The notes: a model not told the origin generated them from the letters alone. 64,000 nucleotides of DNA from Streptomyces sp. NBC_01016 (GCF_026341035.1 NZ_JAPEOQ010000002.1:2728001-2792000); one strand, 5' to 3'. Counted from the first letter of the stretch, positions 33,364 through 42,249 are shown. A program made the numbers and translations.

Positions 33364-33696
33364 TCAGGAGGTGCGCAGCGCGGAGTTGGTGCGGTCGGCT
33401 TCGTCGCGGGCGAGCAGTGCCAGCAAGGAGGCCACGCTCACGTCCGCCTCGGCCGGATGCCGCAGGATCTTCGCCGGGTCGATCTCGTAGACGTTGCTGC
33501 GGCCCTCGCGCACATGCGAGAGGTAGCCGCCCTCTTCGAGGTCCGTGATGATCCGCTGCACCGCACGCTCGGTCAGGCGGCAGTGCGTGGCCAGGTCGCG
33601 GATGCGGACCTGGCGGTTGTCGGCAATGGCTGCGAGTACCCGGGCGTGGTTGGTCAAGAACGTCCACCCGGTGTGCGACGTCGTCTGCTCCTCCAT
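33364..33696 (-). CDS. MarR/ArsR-like winged-helix regulator
   Basis: The 110-residue protein is a single winged helix (HARVLAAIADNRQVRIRDLATHCRLTERAVQRIITDLEEGGYLSHVREGRSNVYEI) followed by a short helical tail (VASLLALLARDEADR). It is divergent from the STAS/sigma operon, with a perfect 8-bp inverted repeat between them. It is probably a local repressor. The ATG at 33696 was preferred to an upstream in-frame start because the extra residues are not HTH-like. Confidence 0.78.
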   Translation of the reverse strand: MEEQTTSHTGWTFLTNHARVLAAIADNRQVRIRDLATHCRLTERAVQRIITDLEEGGYLSHVREGRSNVYEIDPAKILRHPAEADVSVASLLALLARDEADRTNSALRTS

Positions 33697-33725
33697 GTGA
33701 CCACTATAGGGCCTTCCCGCCAAAC

Positions 33726-33765
33726 GAATCACGAATATCTTTTCAGGTATTGGTTGACGTGATTC
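33726..33765. promoter_or_regulatory. Inverted repeat GAATCACG...CGTGATTC in a divergent promoter
   Basis: Exact 8-bp arms (33726-33733 and 33758-33765) flank 24 AT-rich bases between the winged-helix regulator and the STAS gene. Their spacing suits two dimer half-sites or overlapping divergent promoters. Confidence 0.5.
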
Positions 33766-33819
33766 AAAGTTCGTACCAAGCTATGGGCCACTCAATGGGC
33801 AGAGCGGGGAGGCGTGGCG

Positions 33820-34260
33820 GTGCTGGACGGCATGGAGACTTCGAACGCGACGTGGACGTCACTGCTCATGAGCGGCGCTTCGCGGCACACCCGCATCGCC
33901 CCCTCGGCCCCTGTCGTCGAGGTGTTCGAGCGCGGCGACCGCACTGTCGTGGCGGTCTACGGCGAAATCGACTTCGACGTCGCGCCCGGCTTCGACGAGG
34001 CGCTGCGCACGGCTGTGGAGCGGTCGATCTCGGGGCTGGATCTGGAGCTCGGGGCCATGACGTTCTGCGACGGCGCCGGCCTGGGAGTGCTGCTGCGGGC
34101 GCGGCGGGCGGCCCTGGAGGCGGACAAGACCGTGAGCCTCTGCTCCGCCAGTGCGCCTGTCGAGCGGCTGCTGCGCGTCACCCGCACCCACGGCCTGTTC
34201 GCCGGTGACATCGGCCTTGAGCCGGCGCACGGCCGGCCGAACGGGGCGGGGGAGTCGTGA
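33820..34260 (+). CDS. STAS-domain anti-sigma antagonist without the phosphorylatable serine
   Basis: The 146-residue protein has the SpoIIAA-like fold (VVAVYGEIDFDVAPGFDEALRTAV and LELGAMTFCDGAGLGVLLRARRAA). In typical antagonists the loop reads DSSGLGV and the serine is phosphorylated by the anti-sigma kinase. Here it reads D84-G85-A86-G, so the switch residue is missing. It may act constitutively or bind a different partner. GTG 33820 has GGGGAGG seven bases upstream; GTG 33814 and ATG 33832 are alternatives. The sigma gene follows at once. Confidence 0.8.
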   Translation: MLDGMETSNATWTSLLMSGASRHTRIAPSAPVVEVFERGDRTVVAVYGEIDFDVAPGFDEALRTAVERSISGLDLELGAMTFCDGAGLGVLLRARRAALEADKTVSLCSASAPVERLLRVTRTHGLFAGDIGLEPAHGRPNGAGES

Positions 34261-34319
34261 CCCGCGACAAGCGTGGACGGGACCCGCATTCTTCGATACA
34301 GCTACAGAGGGGCATCCTC

Positions 34320-35192
34320 ATGAACACTGAGACGGCAGTCGAACTCGCGCATCGCTCGGCCTCAGGGGCTCGGCGCGGACTGATCGAGCGTGCCTGTGAG
34401 GACCCGGTCTCGATCGCTCCCCGCGATGCGCGTGAGGTGGGCAAGTACTTCTTCGAACACCTCGCCGGCCTTGAGGAAGGCACCCGCGAGTATCAGTACG
34501 TGCGCAACGCACTGATCGAGATGAACCTCTCCTTCGTCAAGTACGCCGCCTCCCGCTTCAAGCATCGGGGCCAAGAGGAGATGGAGGACATCATCCAGGT
34601 CGGAACCATCGGCCTGATCAAGGCGATCGACCGCTTCGAGCTTTCTCGCGAGGTCGAGTTCACCACCTTCGCCCTGCCCTACATCACCGGAGAGATCAAG
34701 CGGTTCTTCCGTGACACCACCTGGGCGGTGCATGTCCCGCGGCGCCTGCAGGAGGCGCGCGTCGAACTGTCCAAGGCCACCGACGAGTTGCAGACCCGTC
34801 TGGGGCGGCAGCCCACCACCGCCGAACTCGCAGAGCTCATGCAGTTGGAGCCGGCCGAGATCGCCGAGGCGCAGAAGGCCGCCAACGGCTACAACGCCAC
34901 TTCCCTCGACGCCACTTTCACCGGCCACGACACCGAGGGGGACTCCGCCCCGCTCGCCGACGTGATCGGCGTCGAGGAGGACATGTACGAACTGATCGAC
35001 AACTACCGCTCCCTGGCGCCGCTCATGACCCGGCTCGACGCACGCGACCGCAGGATCATTCACCTCCGTTTCGTCGAGGAACGCACCCAGCAGGAGATCG
35101 CCGACGCCCTCGACGTCTCCCAGATGCACGTCTCCCGCCTCCTCACCCGCATCCTGACCAAGCTCCGCACCGGCCTGATGGCCACGGCGTAG
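34320..35192 (+). CDS. SigB/SigF-type RNA polymerase sigma factor
   Basis: The 290-residue protein has region 2 (LIEMNLSFVKYAASRFKHRGQEEMEDIIQVGTIGLIKAIDRFELSREVEFTTFALPYI) and region 3 (TWAVHVPRRLQEARVELSKATDELQTRLGRQPTTAELAEL). Region 4 reads DRRIIHLRFVEERTQQEIADALDVSQMHVSRLLTRI. This is the group 3 stress/sporulation type normally controlled by partner switching. The STAS gene stop is 60 nt upstream; the ATG at 34320 has GAGGGG in front, but a GTG overlapping the STAS stop (34257) is also possible. No anti-sigma kinase gene is adjacent. Confidence 0.88.
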   Translation: MNTETAVELAHRSASGARRGLIERACEDPVSIAPRDAREVGKYFFEHLAGLEEGTREYQYVRNALIEMNLSFVKYAASRFKHRGQEEMEDIIQVGTIGLIKAIDRFELSREVEFTTFALPYITGEIKRFFRDTTWAVHVPRRLQEARVELSKATDELQTRLGRQPTTAELAELMQLEPAEIAEAQKAANGYNATSLDATFTGHDTEGDSAPLADVIGVEEDMYELIDNYRSLAPLMTRLDARDRRIIHLRFVEERTQQEIADALDVSQMHVSRLLTRILTKLRTGLMATA

Positions 35193-35272
35193 GAGCGGCG
35201 CCGTACGGGTCGGCCTCAGGTCCTCGGGTGGATCCGACCCGGTCGGCGTCTACTTGATGGCCGTCTGTCTGA

Positions 35273-36604
35273 TCAGTGCAGAAGTGCCGCCCGCCGCCGG
35301 AACAGTTCCTCCGCCGCCTCCTGCGCCCGCAGCCGTACCTGCTCCGTGTCCACGCTCAGCACCTTCCCGCCGGACACATGTAGTTCGCCGTCGACCCACA
35401 CATGGTCGACGTCGGCGGCGGACGCGGAGAACACCAGGTGGGGGACGGCGTTGAAATCCTCGCCGTGGAGGAGGGGAGTGGTGTGCAGCGCGCGCAGGTC
35501 GACGGTGACGACGTCGGCGCGCTTGCCCGCCACCAGCGAACCCGTGACGTCGTCGAGGCCGAGGGCGCGGGCGCCGTCGCGGGTGGCCATGTCGAGGATG
35601 TCCCACGGGTCGCCGGTCGTCGGGTCGAGCGAGGTCACCTTCTGCAGCAGCGAGGCGAACTTCATCTCCTCCAGCAGGTCGAGGTTGTTGTTCTCCTTCT
35701 CGCCGTCGCTGCCGATGCCGACGGCGATGCCACGCCGGCGCATGTCGGCGACCCGGGCGGGACCCGACGACAGCTTCATGTTGGAGCAGGGGCAGTGGGC
35801 GACGCTCGTGCCGGTCTCGGCCAGCAGGTCGAGCTCGCGGTCGTCGAGCCAGACACAGTGGGCGATCACGGTGCGCGGTCCGAGGATGCCGCGATGGTGG
35901 AACTCCTCGACGGGACGGCGCCCGAACTGCCGCAGGGACTCCTCGACTTCCCACGTCGTCTCGGAGGAGTGGGTGTGCAGCCCGGTGTCGAATTCGTCCG
36001 CCAGCGCGGCGGCCGCGCGGAAGGCCTCCTCGCTGCAGTAGAAGAGGTGCTCAAGGCCCACCCACGAGCGCACCCGGCCGCCCGCGTACGTGCGGTACTC
36101 CTTCAGCAGGCGGCGGTTGGTCTCCAGCGTCTCGAAGTAGTCGTAGCCGGGGAGGTCGGCGACGTAGGGGACGAGCGTGGCGCGGATGCCGACCTGCTCG
36201 GCGGCGTGTGCCGAGCCCTCCATGTGGCGCCACATGTCCATCACGGACGTGGTGCCCGCGCGCAGGGATTCCGTGTAGCAGAGCAGCGACGCGGCCTCGG
36301 CGATGTCGGGAGTGAGGGCCTTGTGGGCAGGGTCCACGTAGTCGCGCAGCCAGTCCCACAGGGACTTGGACTCGGCGGTGCCGCGCAACAGGCCCGAGTG
36401 CAGGTGGGTGTTGTGCAGTCCGGGAATGACGGCGTGGCCGGTGGCGTCGATGACCTGCGCGTCGGTGCCGGCGAAGGCCTCCGGGCGGTCGACGGCGACG
36501 ATGCGGTCGCCCTCCAGGAGGACGGAGCCGGGGTCAAGGACCGTCTTCGTGCCGTCGCAGGGGATGACGATGCCGTTGTGGATGAGAGTGCGGCGGGGTG
36601 ACAT
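35273..36604 (-). CDS. TRZ/ATZ-family amidohydrolase (probable nucleobase deaminase)
   Basis: The 443-residue metal-dependent hydrolase shows the HxH metal pair (IPGLHNTHLHSGLLRG), further metal ligands in LHTHSSE and IAHCVW, and the catalytic Asp in VGIGSDGEKENNN. C-terminal GKRADVVTVDL closes the composite domain. The closest known members are 8-oxoguanine, guanine and cytosine-type deaminases and triazine hydrolases. It is the last gene of an operon with a nucleobase permease and a CDA-type deaminase, supporting purine or pyrimidine salvage. The ATG at 36604 follows GAGGAG. Exact substrate unknown. Confidence 0.85.
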   Translation of the reverse strand: MSPRRTLIHNGIVIPCDGTKTVLDPGSVLLEGDRIVAVDRPEAFAGTDAQVIDATGHAVIPGLHNTHLHSGLLRGTAESKSLWDWLRDYVDPAHKALTPDIAEAASLLCYTESLRAGTTSVMDMWRHMEGSAHAAEQVGIRATLVPYVADLPGYDYFETLETNRRLLKEYRTYAGGRVRSWVGLEHLFYCSEEAFRAAAALADEFDTGLHTHSSETTWEVEESLRQFGRRPVEEFHHRGILGPRTVIAHCVWLDDRELDLLAETGTSVAHCPCSNMKLSSGPARVADMRRRGIAVGIGSDGEKENNNLDLLEEMKFASLLQKVTSLDPTTGDPWDILDMATRDGARALGLDDVTGSLVAGKRADVVTVDLRALHTTPLLHGEDFNAVPHLVFSASAADVDHVWVDGELHVSGGKVLSVDTEQVRLRAQEAAEELFRRRAALLH

Positions 36605-36630
36605 GTGGGTGTGGGCTCCTCGGTGCGGGC

Positions 36631-36696
36631 GCGGGGGAGTTGTCACATAACGCGGGGGCGTTGTCACGTAAGGGGCGGGCTCAGGGGCGGGCTCAG
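36631..36696. repeat. Two small tandem repeats, one crossing a stop codon
   Basis: A 21-nt unit (GCGGGGGNGTTGTCACRTAA) occurs at 36631-36651 and 36652-36672. Then GGGCGGGCTCAG occurs twice at 36673-36684 and 36685-36696, the second copy containing the stop of the deaminase gene. Confidence 0.8.
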
Positions 36697-37205
36697 TTCC
36701 AGAAGTCCGCGTGGACCGCCGCCGCCTCTTCGTGCAGGCACGGCCCGACGACATCCACCGGACGCTGCCCGGCCGCCAGCACCTCCCGACACGGCAGTGC
36801 CATCGTCGGGTTCTCGGGGTTCGCGCCGGTCAGGGCGAGGAGTTCGTCCTCGCCGAGGGCGTAGGCGACGCGGCCGATGCCGCTCCAGTAGACGGCTCCG
36901 GCGCACATCGCGCACGGCTCCGTGGAGGTGTAGAGCGTGGCGCGGTCCAGTGTGTCGCGGTCGTAGGTGCGGGTCGCCAGGCGTACGAGGTTGGTCTCGG
37001 CGTGGCCGGTGGCGTCCCGCTCGGTGACGACGGTGTTGCCGGCCTCCAGGACCTGCTCGCCGTCGAGGACGAGCAGCGCGCCGAAGGGATGGTTACCGGC
37101 GGCGCGGGACTGCGCCGCCGCGACGATGGCGGCCCGCAGGAACGCCTCGTCCTGTGCGCTGGGCGCGGTGGTGGTCGCGGTCGTGGTGGTGCTCGTGGGC
37201 GTCAT
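36693..37205 (-). CDS. CDA-fold nucleoside/nucleobase deaminase
   Basis: The 170-residue protein carries the zinc-site motifs TGHAETNLV (His and catalytic Glu) and TSTEPCAMCAGAVYW (two Cys), as in guanine deaminase and TadA-like enzymes. The N-terminus is a low-complexity threonine tract. It hydrolytically deaminates a base or nucleoside. Its ATG overlaps the stop of the permease gene (ATGA), so import and deamination are coupled. The two deaminases in one operon may act on different bases or successive steps. Confidence 0.87.
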   Translation of the reverse strand: MTPTSTTTTATTTAPSAQDEAFLRAAIVAAAQSRAAGNHPFGALLVLDGEQVLEAGNTVVTERDATGHAETNLVRLATRTYDRDTLDRATLYTSTEPCAMCAGAVYWSGIGRVAYALGEDELLALTGANPENPTMALPCREVLAAGQRPVDVVGPCLHEEAAAVHADFWN

Positions 37206-38578
37206 GCCTCACTCCTCAACTTCTCGTACGGTGTGGATGGTTGGGGCCGTTCGGACATACGGGGGCGTGGACACACCACGGTGTACGCGGCCCCCGCCAC
37301 CGCGAACCCGACGAACAGGCCGAACGAGCCGAGTACCGGATGTGCCTCGGCGAGCGGCCCCGTATAGAGGGACTGGTTCATGAACGGCAGCTCGGCCGCG
37401 ATGGCAAGCAGCACGCAGGGCAGGCCCCGGCCGAAACGGTGCTCCGGGTCGTACGGATCCGCGAGGGCGCGCCGCCCACGGCCCCAGTACGCGACGATCA
37501 TCACCGCGCCCCACGGCGCCAGCCAGTAACCCGTCATCAGGAGAAAGTCGTTGAGCTGCGCCGCGAAGTCGCCGTGCCCCGCATACCAGGCGAGCGCCGT
37601 GCCGAGGCCGCCGACGACGAGGACCGACACCCAGCGCGGAATGCTGAATCCGGCGACGAGCGCCGCCATCGCACCGGAGTACAGGTCGATGACCGTGGAG
37701 GCGAGCGTGGAGAGCAGCAGGCACAGCAGCACGACGGTGCCGAGGGCGCCCGGCAGGAGGCCGCTGACCATGGCGCTGGGGTCGTCGAGCGCGCCCACCG
37801 TGCCCAGCGCCGCGCCGAGCGAGCCGATCCACACCCCGGCGAGCGCACCGCCGCCGCCCGCCGCGAGGAACACCCGACGCGGCGAACTCTGCGCCGGCAG
37901 ATAGCGGCTGTAGTCGGACGCGTACGCGGACCAGCCGAGTACGCGGGCCGAGGTGACGGCGACGACCAGCAGGAACGCGGAGGTCGAGCCGTCGGCCGGG
38001 GCCACGGGAGCGGTCGCGTGCGCCGCACCGAAGCCGTACGCCGACATCACCGCGAACACCACCACCAGGACCACGGCCAGGACCCGCTCCACGGTGTGGA
38101 TCAACCGGTATCCCACGACCGCGATGCCGAGCTGGGCCACCGCCATCAGGACGAGCGCGGGTGCGAAGCCCATGCCCGTCAGATCGCGCAGGATGAACAC
38201 CCCGAGCAACGAGTCGACCACACACCAACCGACGCCGTTGACCACGGTGAACGCCGCCGACGGCAGATTCCCGAGCCGGCCGAACGGGCCCCGGGACTGG
38301 ACGAGTTGGAGCACACCGGTCAGTGGCCCGCGCGTCGAGAACAGGCCGACAAGCGCCGAGCTGAGCAGCGTGCCCGTGACGATCGCGAGGACGGCCGGCA
38401 GCAGGTCGAGGCCGAACACCGACGTGGACAGGGCGCCCACGCTGAGCGTCGCGAACTGCACGTTCGCGCCGAACCACAGCGTGAAGAGCGACCAGGGGCG
38501 GCCGTGCCGCCGCGTGAGCGGCACGGGTTCGGCTCCCAGACGTTCGATGGTCGAGGGACGTTCGGGGTCGGCGCGCAT
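37202..38578 (-). CDS. NCS1-family nucleobase permease (CodB-like)
   Basis: The 458-residue protein has about twelve membrane helices and NCS1 motifs (TLWFGANVQFATLSVGAL, GPFGRLGNLPSA, ASDYSRYLP and NDFLLMTGYWLAPWGAVMI). It imports cytosine, purines or related bases with a cation. It is the first gene of the leftward salvage operon and diverges from a PucR-family regulator. The ATG at 38578 has GAGGAG upstream. Confidence 0.9.
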   Translation of the reverse strand: MRADPERPSTIERLGAEPVPLTRRHGRPWSLFTLWFGANVQFATLSVGALSTSVFGLDLLPAVLAIVTGTLLSSALVGLFSTRGPLTGVLQLVQSRGPFGRLGNLPSAAFTVVNGVGWCVVDSLLGVFILRDLTGMGFAPALVLMAVAQLGIAVVGYRLIHTVERVLAVVLVVVFAVMSAYGFGAAHATAPVAPADGSTSAFLLVVAVTSARVLGWSAYASDYSRYLPAQSSPRRVFLAAGGGGALAGVWIGSLGAALGTVGALDDPSAMVSGLLPGALGTVVLLCLLLSTLASTVIDLYSGAMAALVAGFSIPRWVSVLVVGGLGTALAWYAGHGDFAAQLNDFLLMTGYWLAPWGAVMIVAYWGRGRRALADPYDPEHRFGRGLPCVLLAIAAELPFMNQSLYTGPLAEAHPVLGSFGLFVGFAVAGAAYTVVCPRPRMSERPQPSTPYEKLRSEA

Positions 38579-38646
38579 GGTGGGCTCCTCACCAGGACAG
38601 GACGGGAGTACGGAGCGGGGTGGTGCGGGTGCGGGGGCATGCGGCT

Positions 38647-38740
38647 CGTTGCGTGACTCGGTCGGTGTGGCTCAGCCGTCGCGTGACTGGGCCGTTGTGT
38701 GACTCAGCCGTCGCGTGGCTCAGTCGTTGTGATGACTCAG
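38647..38740. repeat. Three ~32-nt imperfect repeats in the permease/PucR intergenic region
   Basis: Units at 38647-38675, 38676-38707 and 38708-38740 share CCGTCGCGTGRCTSRG...GTTGTG and each ends in CTCAG. They lie upstream of both divergent genes and could be regulator-binding iterons or slippage repeats. Confidence 0.75.
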
Positions 38741-38832
38741 TGAACCGGCGTCGCGGCTCTTCCGGGATTGCAGATCTCTCCAGACGAGCGGCCCTTTTCG
38801 CGCGGCGGGCCCGTACTATGCTCCAAACCCCT

Positions 38833-38848
38833 TGCACGCCGGTGTGCA
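38833..38848. promoter_or_regulatory. Inverted repeat TGCAC-N6-GTGCA before the PucR gene
   Basis: Five-base arms separated by six bases lie 57 nt upstream of the PucR gene start, in a place suited to autoregulation or to control of the divergent operon. Confidence 0.35.
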
Positions 38849-38904
38849 TGCCTGTAACACGAGTCGCCCGCCCCTCCCCTGGGCGGTGCCGAGGAGGCCG
38901 ACCG

Positions 38905-40428
38905 GTGGAGCTAGCCGAACTGCTCGCGATGCCACGACTCGGACTGCGGTCCGTCGTGGCAGCCCCCGTCGAGAGCCCGCGCATCCGGGGCGTCTACACC
39001 ACCGACCTGCCCGACCCGGGGCGCTACCTCGACGGCGGGGAACTCGTCCTGACCAGCACCACCTGGTACCACGAGCCGCGCGACGCCGATGTGTTCGTCG
39101 CCGCACTGGCAGGAGCGGGCGTCGCCGCGCTCGTCGCCGGGACCGCGGACGTCGGCGCGGTGCCCGTGCCACTCGCCGACGCCTGCACCCGGCACGGCCT
39201 GACACTGCTCACCGTCGCCGACGAGGTCTCGTTCGCCGCGCTCACCGAGACCGTGCTCGCCGCGCTCGGGGGCGGCCATCGGCGCGCGCCCTCCGTGAAC
39301 CTGCACCGGGGCCTGGTCGCCAGCATGGCCGCGGGGGAGGGGGCCGAAGGGCTCATCGACGTGTTCGCGCGGGCCACGGGTGTGTGGTGCGCGGTGCTCT
39401 CCGCGACCGGTGCGCCGCGCGCGGGCGGCGTTCCCCTGGTGAGCGAGCGGCAACTCGCCCGCGCCCACCACGACGCGCTCGGCGCGGGCGGCTTCCCCGC
39501 CGTACGGTCCGTCCCCGGCCGCGCTGAACTCACCCTGTTCCCCGTCCAGTCACCCGCCGCGCGCCGACCGCCTGCCGGGTACCTGGCCGCCTCGGGCGAC
39601 TACCGCGACTGGGCACCGGGCGTGGCCGACGCCGCGTGGGAGGTGTGCGCGCTGCTCGCGCTCGACGGTGCCGCGATACAGGAACGCCGCCGCATCGAGG
39701 CGCGCTTCCTGCGCGAGGCCGTCGACCTGCTCACCGACGGCAGGGAAGAGGCGGCCGCCGCCCGGCTCACCAGCCTCGGACTCGCCCTCGACGCGCCGCT
39801 CAGCGCCGTGTACGTGCGCACCACCGGAAGCCCGTACGGGGCCGAACTCGCGGCCACCGTCCTGGAGGACGTCGCCGAACGGCTGCCCGGCTGCTCGGTG
39901 CCGATCCCCGCCGAGGACGGCGCCTACCTCATGCTCGTACCCGAAGGCGAGCACGACACGTCCGGCACCGCCGAACGGCTCGCGCCGCTCCTCGCGGACG
40001 GTCACGCCGCCATCGGTACGGGGGAGCCCGCCACGGGCCCGACCGGCCTGCGCCGCTCCCTGGACGAGGCCCGCAACGCACTCCGGGTCGCGGCCCTCGC
40101 CACCGGCACCGTACGCACCGCCGACCCCGGCTCCCTCTCCTCCTACGAACTCCTGCTCGCTGCCGTCCCCGACGACGTGCGCCGCTTCTACCGCGAGCGC
40201 CTGATCGGAGTCGTCGAGCGCTACGACGCCACACACGGCAGCGACCTCGTGGCCACCCTCAGCGCCTTCCTCGACGCCTCCGGCTCCTGGCAGCGCTGCG
40301 CCGAGCAACTCCACATCCACGTCAACACGTTGCGCTACCGGCTGCAGCGGGTGGAGCAGCTCACCGGCCACAGCCTCGCCACGCTGCGCGACCGCATCGA
40401 CTTCTGTCTGGCGCTGAGCATCGGGTGA
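38905..40428 (+). CDS. PucR-family transcriptional regulator of nucleobase salvage
   Basis: The 507-residue protein has the N-terminal PucR domain (ELLAMPRLGLRSVVAAPVESPRIRGVYTTDLPDPGRYL). The C-terminal helix-turn-helix is GSWQRCAEQLHIHVNTLRYRLQRVEQLTGHSL. PucR activates purine degradation genes in Bacillus, and the divergent permease/deaminase operon is its natural target. GTG 38905 is chosen because GAGGAGG (38891-38897) precedes it and the conserved domain starts at once; the frame is open much further upstream. The stop lies in an 11-nt duplication (40420-40441). Confidence 0.88.
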   Translation: MELAELLAMPRLGLRSVVAAPVESPRIRGVYTTDLPDPGRYLDGGELVLTSTTWYHEPRDADVFVAALAGAGVAALVAGTADVGAVPVPLADACTRHGLTLLTVADEVSFAALTETVLAALGGGHRRAPSVNLHRGLVASMAAGEGAEGLIDVFARATGVWCAVLSATGAPRAGGVPLVSERQLARAHHDALGAGGFPAVRSVPGRAELTLFPVQSPAARRPPAGYLAASGDYRDWAPGVADAAWEVCALLALDGAAIQERRRIEARFLREAVDLLTDGREEAAAARLTSLGLALDAPLSAVYVRTTGSPYGAELAATVLEDVAERLPGCSVPIPAEDGAYLMLVPEGEHDTSGTAERLAPLLADGHAAIGTGEPATGPTGLRRSLDEARNALRVAALATGTVRTADPGSLSSYELLLAAVPDDVRRFYRERLIGVVERYDATHGSDLVATLSAFLDASGSWQRCAEQLHIHVNTLRYRLQRVEQLTGHSLATLRDRIDFCLALSIG

Positions 40429-40441
40429 GGATCGGGTGAGG
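40420..40441 (+). repeat. 11-nt tandem duplication across the PucR stop codon
   Basis: ATCGGGTGAGG occurs twice in succession; the first copy contains the last codons and TGA. Confidence 0.8.
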
Positions 40442-40497
40442 ACGGACCGCCGTGCGGGGATGTATACGTCAGGCGTCCCAGAGGCTTTACTCGCCCA

Positions 40498-41271
40498 ATG
40501 AGTGACACGACTGGAATGCTGGCCGGTAAGACCGTCATGATCACGGGTGCTTCGAGCGGTATCGGGGAAGCCGCTGCTCGCCTGTTCGCCGCCGAGGGGG
40601 CGGCAGTACTCCTGATGGCCCGCCGTGAGGACGTACTGAAGCAACTGGCCCAAGAGATAGTCGACTTGGGAGGTCGGGCGGCGATCAGCCCGGGCGATGT
40701 CTCGGTCCCCGAGGACACTCAGCGCGCCGTGGACGCGGCCTGTGAACACTTCGGCACCCTGGACGCGGCCTTCAACAACGCGGGCTTCGCCGGCGACGAC
40801 CTGACGCCGCTGCACGAGCTCGACCAGGCCGTCTTCGACCGCACGATGGCCGTCAACGTCAGCGGCACCTGGAACTGTCTGCGCTCCCAGATCCCGGTGA
40901 TGCTCGCGGCGGGGAAGGGCGCGATCGTCAACACGTCCAGCACCGCGGCCATGGGGGCCACCGGGGCTCCCGTGCCCTACGTCGCCGCGAAGCATGCGGT
41001 GCTCGGCATGACCAGGGCCGCGGCGGCCGAGTACGCGGAACACGGCATCCGCATCAACTCCCTCGTCGTCGGCACCACCCGCACGGAAATGATCGAGCAA
41101 GCAGTGGAGGCCTACCCGGAGTTGGGCCCGGCCTTTGTCGCCCGTCAGATGCAGAAGCGCATGGCGGACCCCGTCGAGATCGCCCAGGCGGCCCTGTGGC
41201 TGTGCAGCGACCGCGCTTCGTTCGCCACGGGGTCGGGACTGGCCGTGGACGGCGGGTGGACGGCCGGCTGA
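40498..41271 (+). CDS. Short-chain dehydrogenase/reductase
   Basis: The 257-residue classical SDR has the cofactor motif TGASSGIG, NNAG, the catalytic Ser in NTSSTAAMG and Tyr-x3-Lys in PYVAAKHAV. The C-terminal RINSLVVGTTRTEM and SGLAVDGGWTAG are usual. It reduces or oxidises a carbonyl or hydroxyl with NAD(P). The ATG has no clear ribosome site and may be leaderless. Followed 29 nt later by a methyltransferase gene. Substrate unknown. Confidence 0.87.
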   Translation: MSDTTGMLAGKTVMITGASSGIGEAAARLFAAEGAAVLLMARREDVLKQLAQEIVDLGGRAAISPGDVSVPEDTQRAVDAACEHFGTLDAAFNNAGFAGDDLTPLHELDQAVFDRTMAVNVSGTWNCLRSQIPVMLAAGKGAIVNTSSTAAMGATGAPVPYVAAKHAVLGMTRAAAAEYAEHGIRINSLVVGTTRTEMIEQAVEAYPELGPAFVARQMQKRMADPVEIAQAALWLCSDRASFATGSGLAVDGGWTAG

Positions 41272-41300
41272 CGGCAGCCGGACGAAAGAGCCCGGCGGTG

Positions 41301-41894
41301 GTGACGCCCGACGCATCGGAGCCAACGACCGTCCCGCTGGCCGGCTGGGAGAGCCACTTCGCCGACGGCAAGGGCTTCCGTGCGTCCGATGACCGCGAGT
41401 TGCAACTCCTGACCCCGCATCTGCCGTCGTCTGCCGGGGCCCGTCTCCTGGACGTGGGGTGCGGGCTGGGAAGTTACGCCGCCGGCCTGGCCCGGTGGGG
41501 ATACGACGTGCTCGCGGTGGACTGGGCGTCCTCCGCGGTGGCCGCCGTCCGCGACCGCTATCAGGATCTCGTGCCCAATCTGACGGCCCAGCGCCTGGAC
41601 TTCACCGACGAGCAGGCCGTGGGCAGGCTCGGGGCCGATGCCTTCGACGTGGTGACGATGCGGCTCGTCTACCCGTTCTTCACGGACAAGCGACAGGTGG
41701 CCGAGCGGGTCCGGCGGCTGCTGAGACCGGGCGGCGCGTGGGCCGTGACGACGCCTCTGGCGGAGCGGCTGTCCGCGCGGCGGCACATCGCGCTGTCCGC
41801 GGGCGAGGTGGGGGAGCTGATGTCGGGGTGGGACAGCGGCGCGTGGGTGGACCTGGAGCCGGGTGGGCTGCGGTGCATCGTGCTTCGCCGGTGA
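41301..41894 (+). CDS. Class I SAM-dependent methyltransferase
   Basis: The 197-residue protein has the SAM-binding motif RLLDVGCGLGSYAAGLARWGYDVLAVDWA, motif II (DAFDVVTMRLVYPF) and RRLLRPGGAWAVTTP. Two adjacent GTG codons (41298 and 41301) are possible starts; no strong ribosome site is seen. It lies close behind the SDR gene and may be cotranscribed. Substrate unknown. Confidence 0.82.
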   Translation: MTPDASEPTTVPLAGWESHFADGKGFRASDDRELQLLTPHLPSSAGARLLDVGCGLGSYAAGLARWGYDVLAVDWASSAVAAVRDRYQDLVPNLTAQRLDFTDEQAVGRLGADAFDVVTMRLVYPFFTDKRQVAERVRRLLRPGGAWAVTTPLAERLSARRHIALSAGEVGELMSGWDSGAWVDLEPGGLRCIVLRR

Positions 41895-41958
41895 CGGTTC
41901 AGCTCGTTCCTCAACCTCTGGCTCCGGTGGGGGCCCTTGCATATCCGGTCCACCAGCG

Positions 41959-42249
41959 TCATGGCTGCCGGTCCTGCTTGCCGTCGAGCCAGAGCGTGTC
42001 GGATTCGTCACGGTGCGAGCCCGTGGTTCCGACGTGCTTGGCGTCGATCTTTGCGCCGTTCTTGATGACGTGGACCAGCGCCATCCCGTGTCCTCGGCCC
42101 AGGTCGTAGTCCTGCTTGAGCCATTCCAGGATCGCCCCGGCCTTCGTAGCCGGTTCATCGAACCCTCGCTCACCGGCCAGCGCGATGAACTCGCGCGGCG
42201 TCAGGCCGGTCTTGTCCTCGATCTTGTCCAGGTATGCCTGAAACGACAT
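41959..42249 (-). CDS. DUF4287 domain protein
   Basis: The 96-residue protein starts MSFQAYLDKIEDKTGLTPREF. It continues with EWLKQDYDLGRGHGMALVHVIKNG, the hallmark of DUF4287, a small conserved fold often fused to or found beside DUF1801-like proteins. It is probably cytosolic. The downstream end lies 64 nt from the convergent methyltransferase. Function unknown. Confidence 0.82.
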   Translation of the reverse strand: MSFQAYLDKIEDKTGLTPREFIALAGERGFDEPATKAGAILEWLKQDYDLGRGHGMALVHVIKNGAKIDAKHVGTTGSHRDESDTLWLDGKQDRQP

